Origin: Patescibacteria group bacterium
Lineage (GTDB): Bacteria > Patescibacteriota > Minisyncoccia > JAHISW01 > Tagabacteraceae
Reading direction: 5' to 3'
DNA: 11,186 nucleotides
Assembly (NCBI GenBank): GCA_018817995.1
Contig: JAHISW010000066.1
Location: 1 to 11,186, forward strand
Part shown: in pieces, positions 1 to 6,509 of the stretch
Numbering within the stretch: position 1 is the stretch's first letter
How the letters are laid out: every line of letters starts with the position of its first letter
The notes under the pieces: model-generated
What the model was told of the DNA's origin: nothing
What the model saw: the letters and a program-made list of their open reading frames with translations, nothing else
Database searches by the model: none
Made by a program: the position numbers and the translations under genes

Positions 1-129
1 CCACAAAAAGGAAAAATTTTTATGTATTAGTTTGTTGTCTAGCAATGACCGCACGTCTATATTAAGAATACTTAGGACAACAATGCCAATAATGATTATA
101 ACTACCAATTTTATAAGGCCACTGTTCAT
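1..129 (-). CDS. Small membrane protein, partial (3' end outside window)
   Basis: An open frame of 43 codons runs from ATG at 129-127 to the window edge without a stop. Its first residues, MNSGLIK, lead into a strongly hydrophobic stretch (about residues 6-22, rich in I, V and L). A polar segment follows, then an aromatic end (NFSFLW). This fits one N-terminal membrane-spanning helix or an uncleaved signal anchor. I do not recognise the family with certainty; it vaguely resembles short conserved single-pass proteins of Parcubacteria. The start lies 30 nt after the M23 peptidase stop codon on the same strand, so it could be the next gene of that operon. A TATAAT hexamer just before the ATG could give it its own transcript. 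There is no Shine-Dalgarno sequence. The frame is open and the position sensible, but it is short and cut by the window edge, so confidence is moderate. Confidence 0.5.
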   Translation of the reverse strand, partial: MNSGLIKLVVIIIIGIVVLSILNIDVRSLLDNKLIHKNFSFLW

Positions 130-131
130 AC

Positions 132-149
132 TCTATATTATACTATAGA
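132..149 (-). promoter_or_regulatory. Candidate -10 element (TATAAT) within an inverted repeat
   Basis: On the minus strand a perfect TATAAT (plus-strand 137-142) lies 7 nt before the ATG of the small membrane ORF. The start point would therefore fall at or near the A of ATG. It overlaps an inverted repeat with 6-bp arms, TCTATA and TATAGA, around a 6-nt loop. No good -35 hexamer is found at 16-18 nt. The DNA is very AT-rich, so both features could be chance. Confidence 0.3.
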
Positions 150-159
150 TTGTAAAATT

Positions 160-1464
160 TTATAAATACAACAAGGGGTCAAGGTACCCGTTAACGGCAA
201 CCAACGGTAGCTTCATATACGTTCCACAGACCTTACTTTTATATTGAGTTACTTCCACCGCTTGCGTGGCGAATACGCCAAAATGCAAATGGGGGCCATA
301 TGTGGCGCCCGTATCCCCACTGTGTCCTATAAGCTGCCCAGTTTCAACCCTGTCCCCTTTTGAAACTTTTATTTTTGATAGATGGGCATACATGCTTGAA
401 AGTCCGTTTTCGTGATCTATAAGAATCCATTTACCGTAAGAAGCATTTGCGCATCCTATGTCGGTGTCGCCCGTATCTGTTACCACGCCGTTTCTCGAAA
501 CTTTTATTGGCGTTCCTTTGCTTGCTCTAAAATCAACACCGTTATGTCCTATTGAAGGATAAAGCCACGATTTGGACAGGGCGAATTCTGTCCAACCAAA
601 TTTTTGAGTTATCACAATATCGTCAAGTGGCCATTTGAGTACTCCCGAACCAGCTGGGGGTAAGGAATTCGGGTCAATAATGATTCTCATCTCTTCTTCC
701 AGCAAAGAAATTTCACCAAGAAGGGATTCCTGTTTTTTTTGCTGTTCGGCTAAAAGTTCTTGATAACGCGATTCTTCGTTTTTTGTTTTTTCTAGCAGAA
801 TGTCCTTTTGGTTTTTGTTTTCCTCGGTTATTTCTTTTTTGTCTAACAATGCTTCTTGAAGTTCTTGCAATTCCTGTTTTTCTTTGTTTTTTTCTATTTC
901 GTTTTCTTCATTCTCCTTTTTAAGTGTTTTTAATTCTTCAAGATTAATGTGAATTCCGTTTTGCAGGTAGTCCATTCTGTCAATATTATTGAAGAATTCA
1001 GATAGATTATCATAAGCCAACAGGACTTCCAATAGAGTTTGAGACTCCTCTTCGTCGAGCGCTCTTATTATTTCGGCCAATGACTCCTTGGTTGTTTTTA
1101 TCTCGCCTTCTTTTTCTTCTATACCAATTCGCAACTTTTCAATGGTAAGGTTTGTGTTGCTGATTTTTTTATCTGTAAGATTCACCTCCGCTTTTAATTT
1201 ATTTGCAGTTGTTTCCAGTTGATAAATTTGAGAACTTAAGGTTGTTTTTGTTTGCAAAGTTTCATTTAGGTCCTCCTTGTATTTTTTTATAGTTTCCTCA
1301 ATGGCTGTAATTTCTTTGTTTTTTGTATCAATTTGTTGTTGTAATTCATCCGTGCGCGATTCGGAAAATAGTGGCGCAACAGAAAAACCATACAAAAGAA
1401 AAATAAACGCAAAGAATGCTATTTTTTTAGTATGATGGATTACCATAAACCATGTTTTTGGCAT
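160..1464 (-). CDS. M23-family metallopeptidase with N-terminal coiled coil (EnvC/NlpD-like)
   Basis: The 434-residue product is probably an exported peptidoglycan endopeptidase or amidase activator. A positive N-terminus is followed by a hydrophobic segment (about residues 15-30), giving a signal peptide or anchor. A long Lys/Glu/Gln-rich coiled coil spans about residues 36-262. The C-terminal LytM/M23 domain occupies about 275-400. All five expected active-site residues are present: H307 and D311 in HNGVD, H361 in YAHLS, and H392 and H394 in PHLHFG. It should therefore be catalytically competent, unlike degenerate EnvC activators. C338 and C413 could form a disulfide. The ATG at 1464 overlaps gltX by 38 nt and has only a weak AGAGA upstream. 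A second ATG at 1446 (MVIHHTKK) gives a more typical signal peptide and is an equally plausible start. It is last in the gltX end of the cluster and belongs with the neighbouring wall-synthesis genes. Confidence 0.9.
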   Translation of the reverse strand: MPKTWFMVIHHTKKIAFFAFIFLLYGFSVAPLFSESRTDELQQQIDTKNKEITAIEETIKKYKEDLNETLQTKTTLSSQIYQLETTANKLKAEVNLTDKKISNTNLTIEKLRIGIEEKEGEIKTTKESLAEIIRALDEEESQTLLEVLLAYDNLSEFFNNIDRMDYLQNGIHINLEELKTLKKENEENEIEKNKEKQELQELQEALLDKKEITEENKNQKDILLEKTKNEESRYQELLAEQQKKQESLLGEISLLEEEMRIIIDPNSLPPAGSGVLKWPLDDIVITQKFGWTEFALSKSWLYPSIGHNGVDFRASKGTPIKVSRNGVVTDTGDTDIGCANASYGKWILIDHENGLSSMYAHLSKIKVSKGDRVETGQLIGHSGDTGATYGPHLHFGVFATQAVEVTQYKSKVCGTYMKLPLVAVNGYLDPLLYL

Positions 1465-2701
1465 AAACGGTTCTCTTGATACTTTCTTCTTTACCCAAAA
1501 TTTCAGCCACGCTGAACGGGTCCGGCGATTTTGATAAGCCTGTTAATGCCACCCTGAATGGCCACAAAACATTTCCTCTGCCATTTGCTTCCGCGTAATC
1601 CCAAACAGCTTTTTTAATGTTTTCTTTGGTGAAATTTTGAGTTGGTATATTAGACAATAATTCTATTGTTTTGTCAATGTATTGAGGTGTCTTAAGAAGC
1701 GAACTCTTATACTTAGGTTTTTGAAAAAAGAATTCAATCCCCTCTTTTATATCGCTTAAGACCGTTAGTCTTTCTTTTTCTAAATCAACAACTTTTTTCC
1801 AAATTTCCGTTTTTTTTGTCCATTCCTCGGGGACAAAATCTGATAGCATTTTTGCTAATTCTTCAGTTCCCGTTTTTTTGATGTATTGCCTATTATACCA
1901 ATTCAACTTATCTATATTGAAAATAGCTCCTGCTTTTTGGATTTTTTCCAAGGAGAAATTTTTTATGAGTTCTTTTTTGCTGAATAGCTCTCTTTCATCT
2001 CCCGGGTTCCAGCCCAACAACGCCAAAAAGTTCATTAAGGCTTCCGGTAGATATCCTATATTTTTGTATTCCGTAGCCAAGACTGCCCCATGGCGTTTGC
2101 TCATTTTCGATTTATCCGATCCGAGTATTAGCGGTAAATGACAAAATTTTGGGATTTCAAATCCGAGCGCTTTGTATAGCGGAATTTGTTTGGGCGTGTT
2201 TGGTATGTGGTCTTCTCCTCTGATAATGTGTGAGACTTTCATTTTGGCGTCATCAATTACCACTGCGAAGTTGTATGTTGCTGAGCCGTCGGATTTGATT
2301 AAGACAATGTCTTTTTGGGTATTTGCTTCAAAACGAATTGAACCACGAATTATGTCTTCAAATTCAATCGGTTTTTTGGGATTTTTGTAAATGATCGCCT
2401 CACCTTCTTTGTAGGCTAAATTTTTTTCGAGCAGTTTTTTTGCGTAATTTAAATAAATATTATTGCGCCGGCTTTGATAAAAAGGTCCTTCGTCCCAATT
2501 TAACCCGAGCCACTTTAGGCTCTCTATGATTGTGTTTTCGTATTCTTTCTTAGAGCGTTCTTTGTCAGTATCCTCAATTCTTAAAATGAATTGTCCGTTG
2601 TTTTTTTTTGCGAATAAATAATTAAAAAGAGCCGTGCGTAAATTACCAATGTGAAATAATCCGGTTGGGCTTGGAGCAAAACGTGTTCTAATTTTTTTCA
2701 T
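1427..2701 (-). CDS. gltX: Glutamyl-tRNA synthetase, short form
   Basis: This class I synthetase attaches glutamate to tRNA in the cytoplasm. The product has 424 residues, shorter than the usual 460-500. The N-terminus carries RFAPSPTG and the HIGH-type motif HIGN (residues 17-20). RIEDTDKERS, YNFAVVIDD and the RGEDHIPNTPKQ block follow, then the KMSKR motif (199-203), so the catalytic core is complete. Between LAYK (95-98) and the EDIIRG segment (115-120) only about 16 residues remain. In the E. coli-type enzyme this stretch is about 37 residues longer and carries the zinc-binding Cys/His. The helical anticodon-binding region follows, ending near ILGKEES. The last dozen residues are unlike the family and come from the overlap with the M23 gene. 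The ATG at 2701 has no Shine-Dalgarno. It lies 11 nt after the repaired murG stop. In organisms lacking GlnRS this enzyme is non-discriminating, but that cannot be decided here. Confidence 0.95.
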   Translation of the reverse strand: MKKIRTRFAPSPTGLFHIGNLRTALFNYLFAKKNNGQFILRIEDTDKERSKKEYENTIIESLKWLGLNWDEGPFYQSRRNNIYLNYAKKLLEKNLAYKEGEAIIYKNPKKPIEFEDIIRGSIRFEANTQKDIVLIKSDGSATYNFAVVIDDAKMKVSHIIRGEDHIPNTPKQIPLYKALGFEIPKFCHLPLILGSDKSKMSKRHGAVLATEYKNIGYLPEALMNFLALLGWNPGDERELFSKKELIKNFSLEKIQKAGAIFNIDKLNWYNRQYIKKTGTEELAKMLSDFVPEEWTKKTEIWKKVVDLEKERLTVLSDIKEGIEFFFQKPKYKSSLLKTPQYIDKTIELLSNIPTQNFTKENIKKAVWDYAEANGRGNVLWPFRVALTGLSKSPDPFSVAEILGKEESIKRTVYAKNMVYGNPSY

Positions 2702-2712
2702 ATTTTGAAATT

Positions 2713-2868
2713 TTATTTATGTTCCAATGCCAAATTTAAAATTTCCCTAGCTATTTTTTTTGCCGCATTTGTTTGCGCGAAATCTTTTGCTGATTTTCTC
2801 ATTTGCTCTTGTCTTGTTTTATCAAGCAAGATTCCTTTTATTTCCGAAAGTAGAATTTGCGGAGTAAA
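2713..2868 (-). pseudogene. murG: Detached 3' end of murG in the -1 frame
   Basis: Directly after the seven-A run at the end of the in-frame murG ORF, the -1 frame reads FTPQILLSEIKGILLDK and continues through RQEQMRKSAKDF and NAAKKIAREI to a TAA at 2713-2715. This is a typical MurG C-terminal helix: an acidic/basic amphipathic segment with a conserved -AA-KIA- ending. It has no start codon of its own and joins the upstream ORF exactly if one base is added. It fills what would otherwise be a 136-nt non-coding gap before gltX. The gene, or its assembled sequence, therefore carries a one-base deletion. Alternatively, slippage at the A run restores the frame. Confidence 0.85.
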
Positions 2869-3839
2869 TTTTTTTCCTCAATTACTTTTGCCGCTCCCGA
2901 GCGCGCGTAATTGTAAGCGTTTTCTTTTTGGTGGTCTTGGGCAGAATTTTCAATAGGTATTATAATTGAGGGTAATCCCCAGATTGCGATTTCATATATG
3001 GAGCTCCCTCCTCCTCTAGATATAACTAAATTTGCGACGCTTGCGGCGTTGCGCATAAGAGAATCATCTAAATGAGAGTAAACATGGTAACGATTGGAAA
3101 AAAGGGATTCTTCCAGATTTATTTTTATTCTTCCTTTTGTGTCTTTCTCATTCTTTGCTCCACACTGATGTATAACCTGAAAAGATTTTACCAGTTCTTT
3201 TGAGATGTCGGCCATGGCATCGTTTATTTTTTGGGATCCTTGCGAACCACCCAATACGAGAATTGCGGGAATATTTTCTTCCATGTCAAACAATTCCATA
3301 CCTTCTTCGCGAGTAAAACCAACGATACTTTTTCTGACGGGAGTACCCGTCAACGCAGTTTTTTCTTTCGGGAAATATTTCAGCGCCTCAGGGAAAGAGA
3401 TTGCAATTTTTTTTGCAAATTTACCTGCCCATTTATTGACCTTGCCCGGAACGCTATCGGATTCGTGAAGTATTACCGGTATGCCAAAAATCCTAGCGGC
3501 CAAAAGAATTGGGAAACTTACATTCCCTCCTTTTCCAAAAACTACATCGGGCATAGACCAATAAACAATCCAAATTCCTTTAAAAACACCCATGATTGTT
3601 TTAAAAATATCAACCAAGTATAAAAAAGAAAAATAGTGGCGCATTTTACCGGAATAGATTTTCTTAAAGACGATTGCCTCTTTTTTTGATATTTTTTTAT
3701 TATACTCGGAACTTGAGGCAAGAATAATCTCGGGTTGAATCAATTTTTCTTCTTCCGCGAGATCATAAATGGCTTCTATTACAGCAACAATAGGATAGAA
3801 ATGCCCCCCTGTTCCGCCGCCCGTTAAAAGTATTTTCAT
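2838..3839 (-). CDS. murG: MurG, UDP-GlcNAc:lipid I GlcNAc transferase, frameshifted near the C-terminus
   Basis: MurG transfers GlcNAc to lipid I on the inner face of the membrane, making lipid II, the substrate of the neighbouring FtsW. The 333-residue frame shows the glycine-rich GGGTGGH (residues 7-13), FGKGGNVS (101-108), HESDSVPGK (125-133), the hinge LVLGGSQGS (194-202) and SRGGGSSIYE (274-283) for UDP-GlcNAc binding. QDHQKENA (301-308) is also present. It then departs from the family: after VIEEKN it reads LLRKFYFRK and stops at 2838. The expected C-terminus continues in the -1 frame (2868-2713), so the intact protein would have about 375 residues, a usual MurG length. The break is at seven consecutive A (plus-strand T run 2869-2875). 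The ATG at 3839 lies one base after the ftsW stop, consistent with translational coupling. There is no Shine-Dalgarno. Confidence 0.93.
   Translation of the reverse strand: MKILLTGGGTGGHFYPIVAVIEAIYDLAEEEKLIQPEIILASSSEYNKKISKKEAIVFKKIYSGKMRHYFSFLYLVDIFKTIMGVFKGIWIVYWSMPDVVFGKGGNVSFPILLAARIFGIPVILHESDSVPGKVNKWAGKFAKKIAISFPEALKYFPKEKTALTGTPVRKSIVGFTREEGMELFDMEENIPAILVLGGSQGSQKINDAMADISKELVKSFQVIHQCGAKNEKDTKGRIKINLEESLFSNRYHVYSHLDDSLMRNAASVANLVISRGGGSSIYEIAIWGLPSIIIPIENSAQDHQKENAYNYARSGAAKVIEEKNLLRKFYFRK
2869..2875 (-). other. A7 homopolymer, site of the murG frameshift
   Basis: On the minus strand the codons read GAG GAA AAA AAT TTA. They contain seven A followed by three T, so A AAA AAT sits in frame as a possible -1 slippery heptamer. 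Adding one A restores the conserved MurG C-terminus. No Shine-Dalgarno-like stimulator at the usual 10-14 nt upstream is evident. A homopolymer sequencing or assembly error, or a true indel, is the simpler reading. Confidence 0.7.
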
Positions 3840-3840
3840 G

Positions 3841-4935
3841 TTAGGTCTTTTTTGAAACGTTTAATATTATGCCGGTTCCTGCCAAGGCCAGAACTAAGGC
3901 TGAGCCACCCTGGGATATAAAAACCAAAGGCAACCCCGTTAAAGGAATAAGTCCGACAATCGCATACATATTAACAAACGATTGTACTGTAATAAGTATA
4001 GCAATTCCTGATACCAAAAGTCTACCGAACATATCAGTAGTTTTTAATGCGATGTGAATTGATTTAAAAAGGAAAAGAAAAAACAGAATTACAATAAATG
4101 TTGTTCCAATAAATCCAAACTCCTCGCCTACTATGGCAAAAATCGAATCCCCCATTGGTTCTGGTAAATAATTAAACTTAGAAAGACCCTTTCCCAAACC
4201 TTGACCAAAAATTCCGCCTGATCCCAGGGCGATTTTGGCTTGTTTTATCTGGTATCCCGCGCCTTGTAAATCATATGAATTGTCAAAAAACACAAGTATC
4301 CTTTCTTTTTGGTACGGTTGAAAATAAATTAACGTGGCCAGTAGTATAAATCCTGACAAAATAACAAGTCCTGTTTGCAAGAATCTTCCTCCGGCTAGTA
4401 GAAAAAGCGTTATTGATGTTATGCTTATCACGCCGAATGTTCCCAGGTCAGGTTGCGCGATTAATAACACTCCGACAAAACCCACAATAACCAAAAAAGG
4501 CAAAAGCCCTGTTTTGAATGAAGAGATTTCGTGTCGCTTTTGAGATAGCCAATGACTCAAATAAATGATGAAAGAAAATTTTAAAAGCTCAGATGGCTGA
4601 AAAGTATATGAGCCAAACGACAGCCATCTTTTTGCTCCACCGTGTTCAAAACCCAGGTGTGGCTCAAGAACCAGTATTGTGAGGAGAAAACTAAACACAA
4701 AGAGAAAAAAAGATATCTTTTTCCATTTTTTGTAATACAGACGACTTGTTAGGCAAAGCAGTAAAATACCCACGCCACCTCCCAAGAGTAATTGCTTTAT
4801 TAATGGGAAATAAGAATTTCTATCGGCGCGCGCTGCTAAACCCAAAGAAGCCGAGGACAAAATAAAAAACCCTGACAATAGTAGTATCAATACGATACTC
4901 AGGAAAAACACGTCATATTTTTTTCTGACGGACAT
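3841..4935 (-). CDS. ftsW: FtsW, SEDS-family peptidoglycan glycosyltransferase
   Basis: The 364-residue product is a polytopic membrane protein with about ten hydrophobic segments. It belongs to the SEDS family (FtsW/RodA/SpoVE), which polymerises lipid II together with a class B penicillin-binding protein. Family marks in order are GAKRWLSFGSYTFQPSE (100-116), QPDLGT (161-166), GYQI..AKIALGSGG (227-241), YLPEPMGDSIFA (256-267) and GLPLVFISQGGSAL (334-347). D263 of MGDSIF aligns with the essential Asp of the large extracytoplasmic loop. FtsW is preferred over RodA because the gene sits between mraY and murG, as in division/cell-wall clusters, but sequence alone does not separate the two sharply. 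The ATG at 4935 starts 3 nt after the amidohydrolase stop, and its stop is one base from the murG ATG. No Shine-Dalgarno is visible. Confidence 0.93.
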   Translation of the reverse strand: MSVRKKYDVFFLSIVLILLLSGFFILSSASLGLAARADRNSYFPLIKQLLLGGGVGILLLCLTSRLYYKKWKKISFFLFVFSFLLTILVLEPHLGFEHGGAKRWLSFGSYTFQPSELLKFSFIIYLSHWLSQKRHEISSFKTGLLPFLVIVGFVGVLLIAQPDLGTFGVISITSITLFLLAGGRFLQTGLVILSGFILLATLIYFQPYQKERILVFFDNSYDLQGAGYQIKQAKIALGSGGIFGQGLGKGLSKFNYLPEPMGDSIFAIVGEEFGFIGTTFIVILFFLFLFKSIHIALKTTDMFGRLLVSGIAILITVQSFVNMYAIVGLIPLTGLPLVFISQGGSALVLALAGTGIILNVSKKT

Positions 4936-4938
4936 ATT

Positions 4939-6501
4939 CTATTTACTTTTGACAATGTTCCCGTTTTTTTCGCAAAAGACATTTTCAGCCAGCGCCAGCA
5001 CGCCATTTACCAAGACATATTTTATACCCTTTGGGTATTCGGGTCTTTCATAATTTGCCTGATCCTTTATGTTTTTCGGATCAATAATGGTTATGTCGGC
5101 ATAATTTCCTTTTTTTATAACTCCTCTATTTTTTATTCCTAAAATTTTTGCCGGTAAACCGGACATTTTATAGACGGCTTCCGCCCATGTCAAAATATTT
5201 TTTTCTTTAACTAAATCAGAAAATACTCTTGGGAAAGAACCAAAAGATCTCGGATGAGGTATGTTGTTTTTAAACTTAAGCATGTCGTAGCCGACCCCAT
5301 CTGAAGCTACTGCCACAAAAGATCGTTCACTCAAGAATTCAAGGTTTTTTCTGTCTATTACATCATTGAAAATGGATATGTTCAATTTATTTATTGCCAA
5401 TAAATTTAATAGGGTTTCTTCTTCGCTTAAGCCGGAGTCCCTGCTTATTTCTTGTATATTTTTCCCCACACAGCTTGTGTCGTTAAGGGTTGACGCGATT
5501 GTTATCTTGTCATAATGAAGTGTCAGGTTTTTTAGATAGCCAATAAGTTCTTCACGGGTTTCTTTGCTATTTATTGTTTCCAGGATTTCGTTTTTATTTT
5601 TTGTTAACAGCCATGACGGAAGCAAGCTGTATAAGTTTGACCCTGTGCTCGTGTAGGGGAAGAAGTCGCATGTCATTAGAGAATCTTCGTCATAAAAAAG
5701 TTCTATCATGCGAACAGCGTTTTGAAAATTTTTCCACGTTGTTCTACCCAGTGATTTGAAATGAGCCATGTGTCCCCTTGCTTTTGTTTCTCTCGAAAGT
5801 TCAATTAATTTAGCAACAGTTGGTAAGAGGTTTTTGCCTTCGTCCTCAATGTGGTAAGAGGACACTGCATTATGTTTGGAAACTATTTTTAAGAGAAATA
5901 ATAATTCTTTTCTGGAGCTGACTTGATTAAACAATGTATTAAAATTTACAGACAGTCCCAAAGCGCCTTCTTTTAATGCTTGTTTTAGTAAATTGCCTAT
6001 TTCTTCAACTTCTTTTTTTGTTGCTTGTGTTTCTTCACCCAAAACATTTTTTCTCAAAGTGTCATAACCCACGAACATTCCAAAATTGACGGCCAATTTG
6101 TGTCGCTCTATTTCCGATAAAAACTCTTTTACGGTTTGCCAGTTTATATTGGCTTTTTCTTTGCCCATCCATTTTTCAAAATAAAAATCAACACCCCTTT
6201 TTATAAAGGGAGCTAAAGACGAACCACCGTGTCCTCCGATGATAGTCGTAACTCCTTGTCTAATAAAACTTTCTTGGCGCGGTTGCGAAAACAATGTCCA
6301 GTGGTTATCTGAGTGTGTTGTCATGTCTATAAAACCGGGAGTCACATAAAGCCCCGTGGCATCTATTGTTAAATTCGCTTCTTCGTTTTTAAGATCTCCT
6401 ATTTTTACAATTTTGGATTTCTCAATGGCAATATCGGAAACAAAATTAGCTTTTCCGGTTCCGTCTAAAATATCGCCATTTTTTATGATTATAGAATACA
6501 T
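4939..6501 (-). CDS. N-acyl-D-amino-acid deacylase-like amidohydrolase
   Basis: The 520-residue cytosolic product belongs to the amidohydrolase superfamily, close to D-aminoacylases, which release D-amino acids from N-acyl forms. The N-terminal beta-sandwich (MYSIIIKNGDILDGTG) is followed by VTPGFID (53-59), GVTTIIGGHGGSSLAP (83-98), SYHIEDEG (215-222), GHMAHFKSLGR (243-253), VAVASDG (396-402) and HPRSFGSFPRV (416-426). It ends with the returning sandwich strands (RGVIKKGNYADITIIDP). Metal-site residues H217, H247 and D401 are kept. The first His of the D-x-H-x-H motif is T61 (second His H63), and the usual Cys in the GNCG-type motif is G92 beside H91. Substrate and activity are therefore uncertain. 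A frame upstream to 6570 runs into mraY and lacks family similarity, so the ATG at 6501, 8 nt after the mraY stop, is chosen. It occupies the place where murD is often found. Confidence 0.85.
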   Translation of the reverse strand: MYSIIIKNGDILDGTGKANFVSDIAIEKSKIVKIGDLKNEEANLTIDATGLYVTPGFIDMTTHSDNHWTLFSQPRQESFIRQGVTTIIGGHGGSSLAPFIKRGVDFYFEKWMGKEKANINWQTVKEFLSEIERHKLAVNFGMFVGYDTLRKNVLGEETQATKKEVEEIGNLLKQALKEGALGLSVNFNTLFNQVSSRKELLFLLKIVSKHNAVSSYHIEDEGKNLLPTVAKLIELSRETKARGHMAHFKSLGRTTWKNFQNAVRMIELFYDEDSLMTCDFFPYTSTGSNLYSLLPSWLLTKNKNEILETINSKETREELIGYLKNLTLHYDKITIASTLNDTSCVGKNIQEISRDSGLSEEETLLNLLAINKLNISIFNDVIDRKNLEFLSERSFVAVASDGVGYDMLKFKNNIPHPRSFGSFPRVFSDLVKEKNILTWAEAVYKMSGLPAKILGIKNRGVIKKGNYADITIIDPKNIKDQANYERPEYPKGIKYVLVNGVLALAENVFCEKNGNIVKSK

Positions 6502-6509
6502 TGTTGTTT

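Noticed and set aside
1427..1470. Possible frameshift at the gltX C-terminus
   Set aside because: The last residues are unusual, but no alternative frame gives a better GluRS ending. The other frame is the M23 start. An overlap-derived tail is simpler.
3231..3623. Plus-strand ORF of 130 codons opposite murG
   Set aside because: It lies wholly within well-conserved murG on the other strand. It has no recognisable protein features and no upstream signals, so it is a shadow frame.
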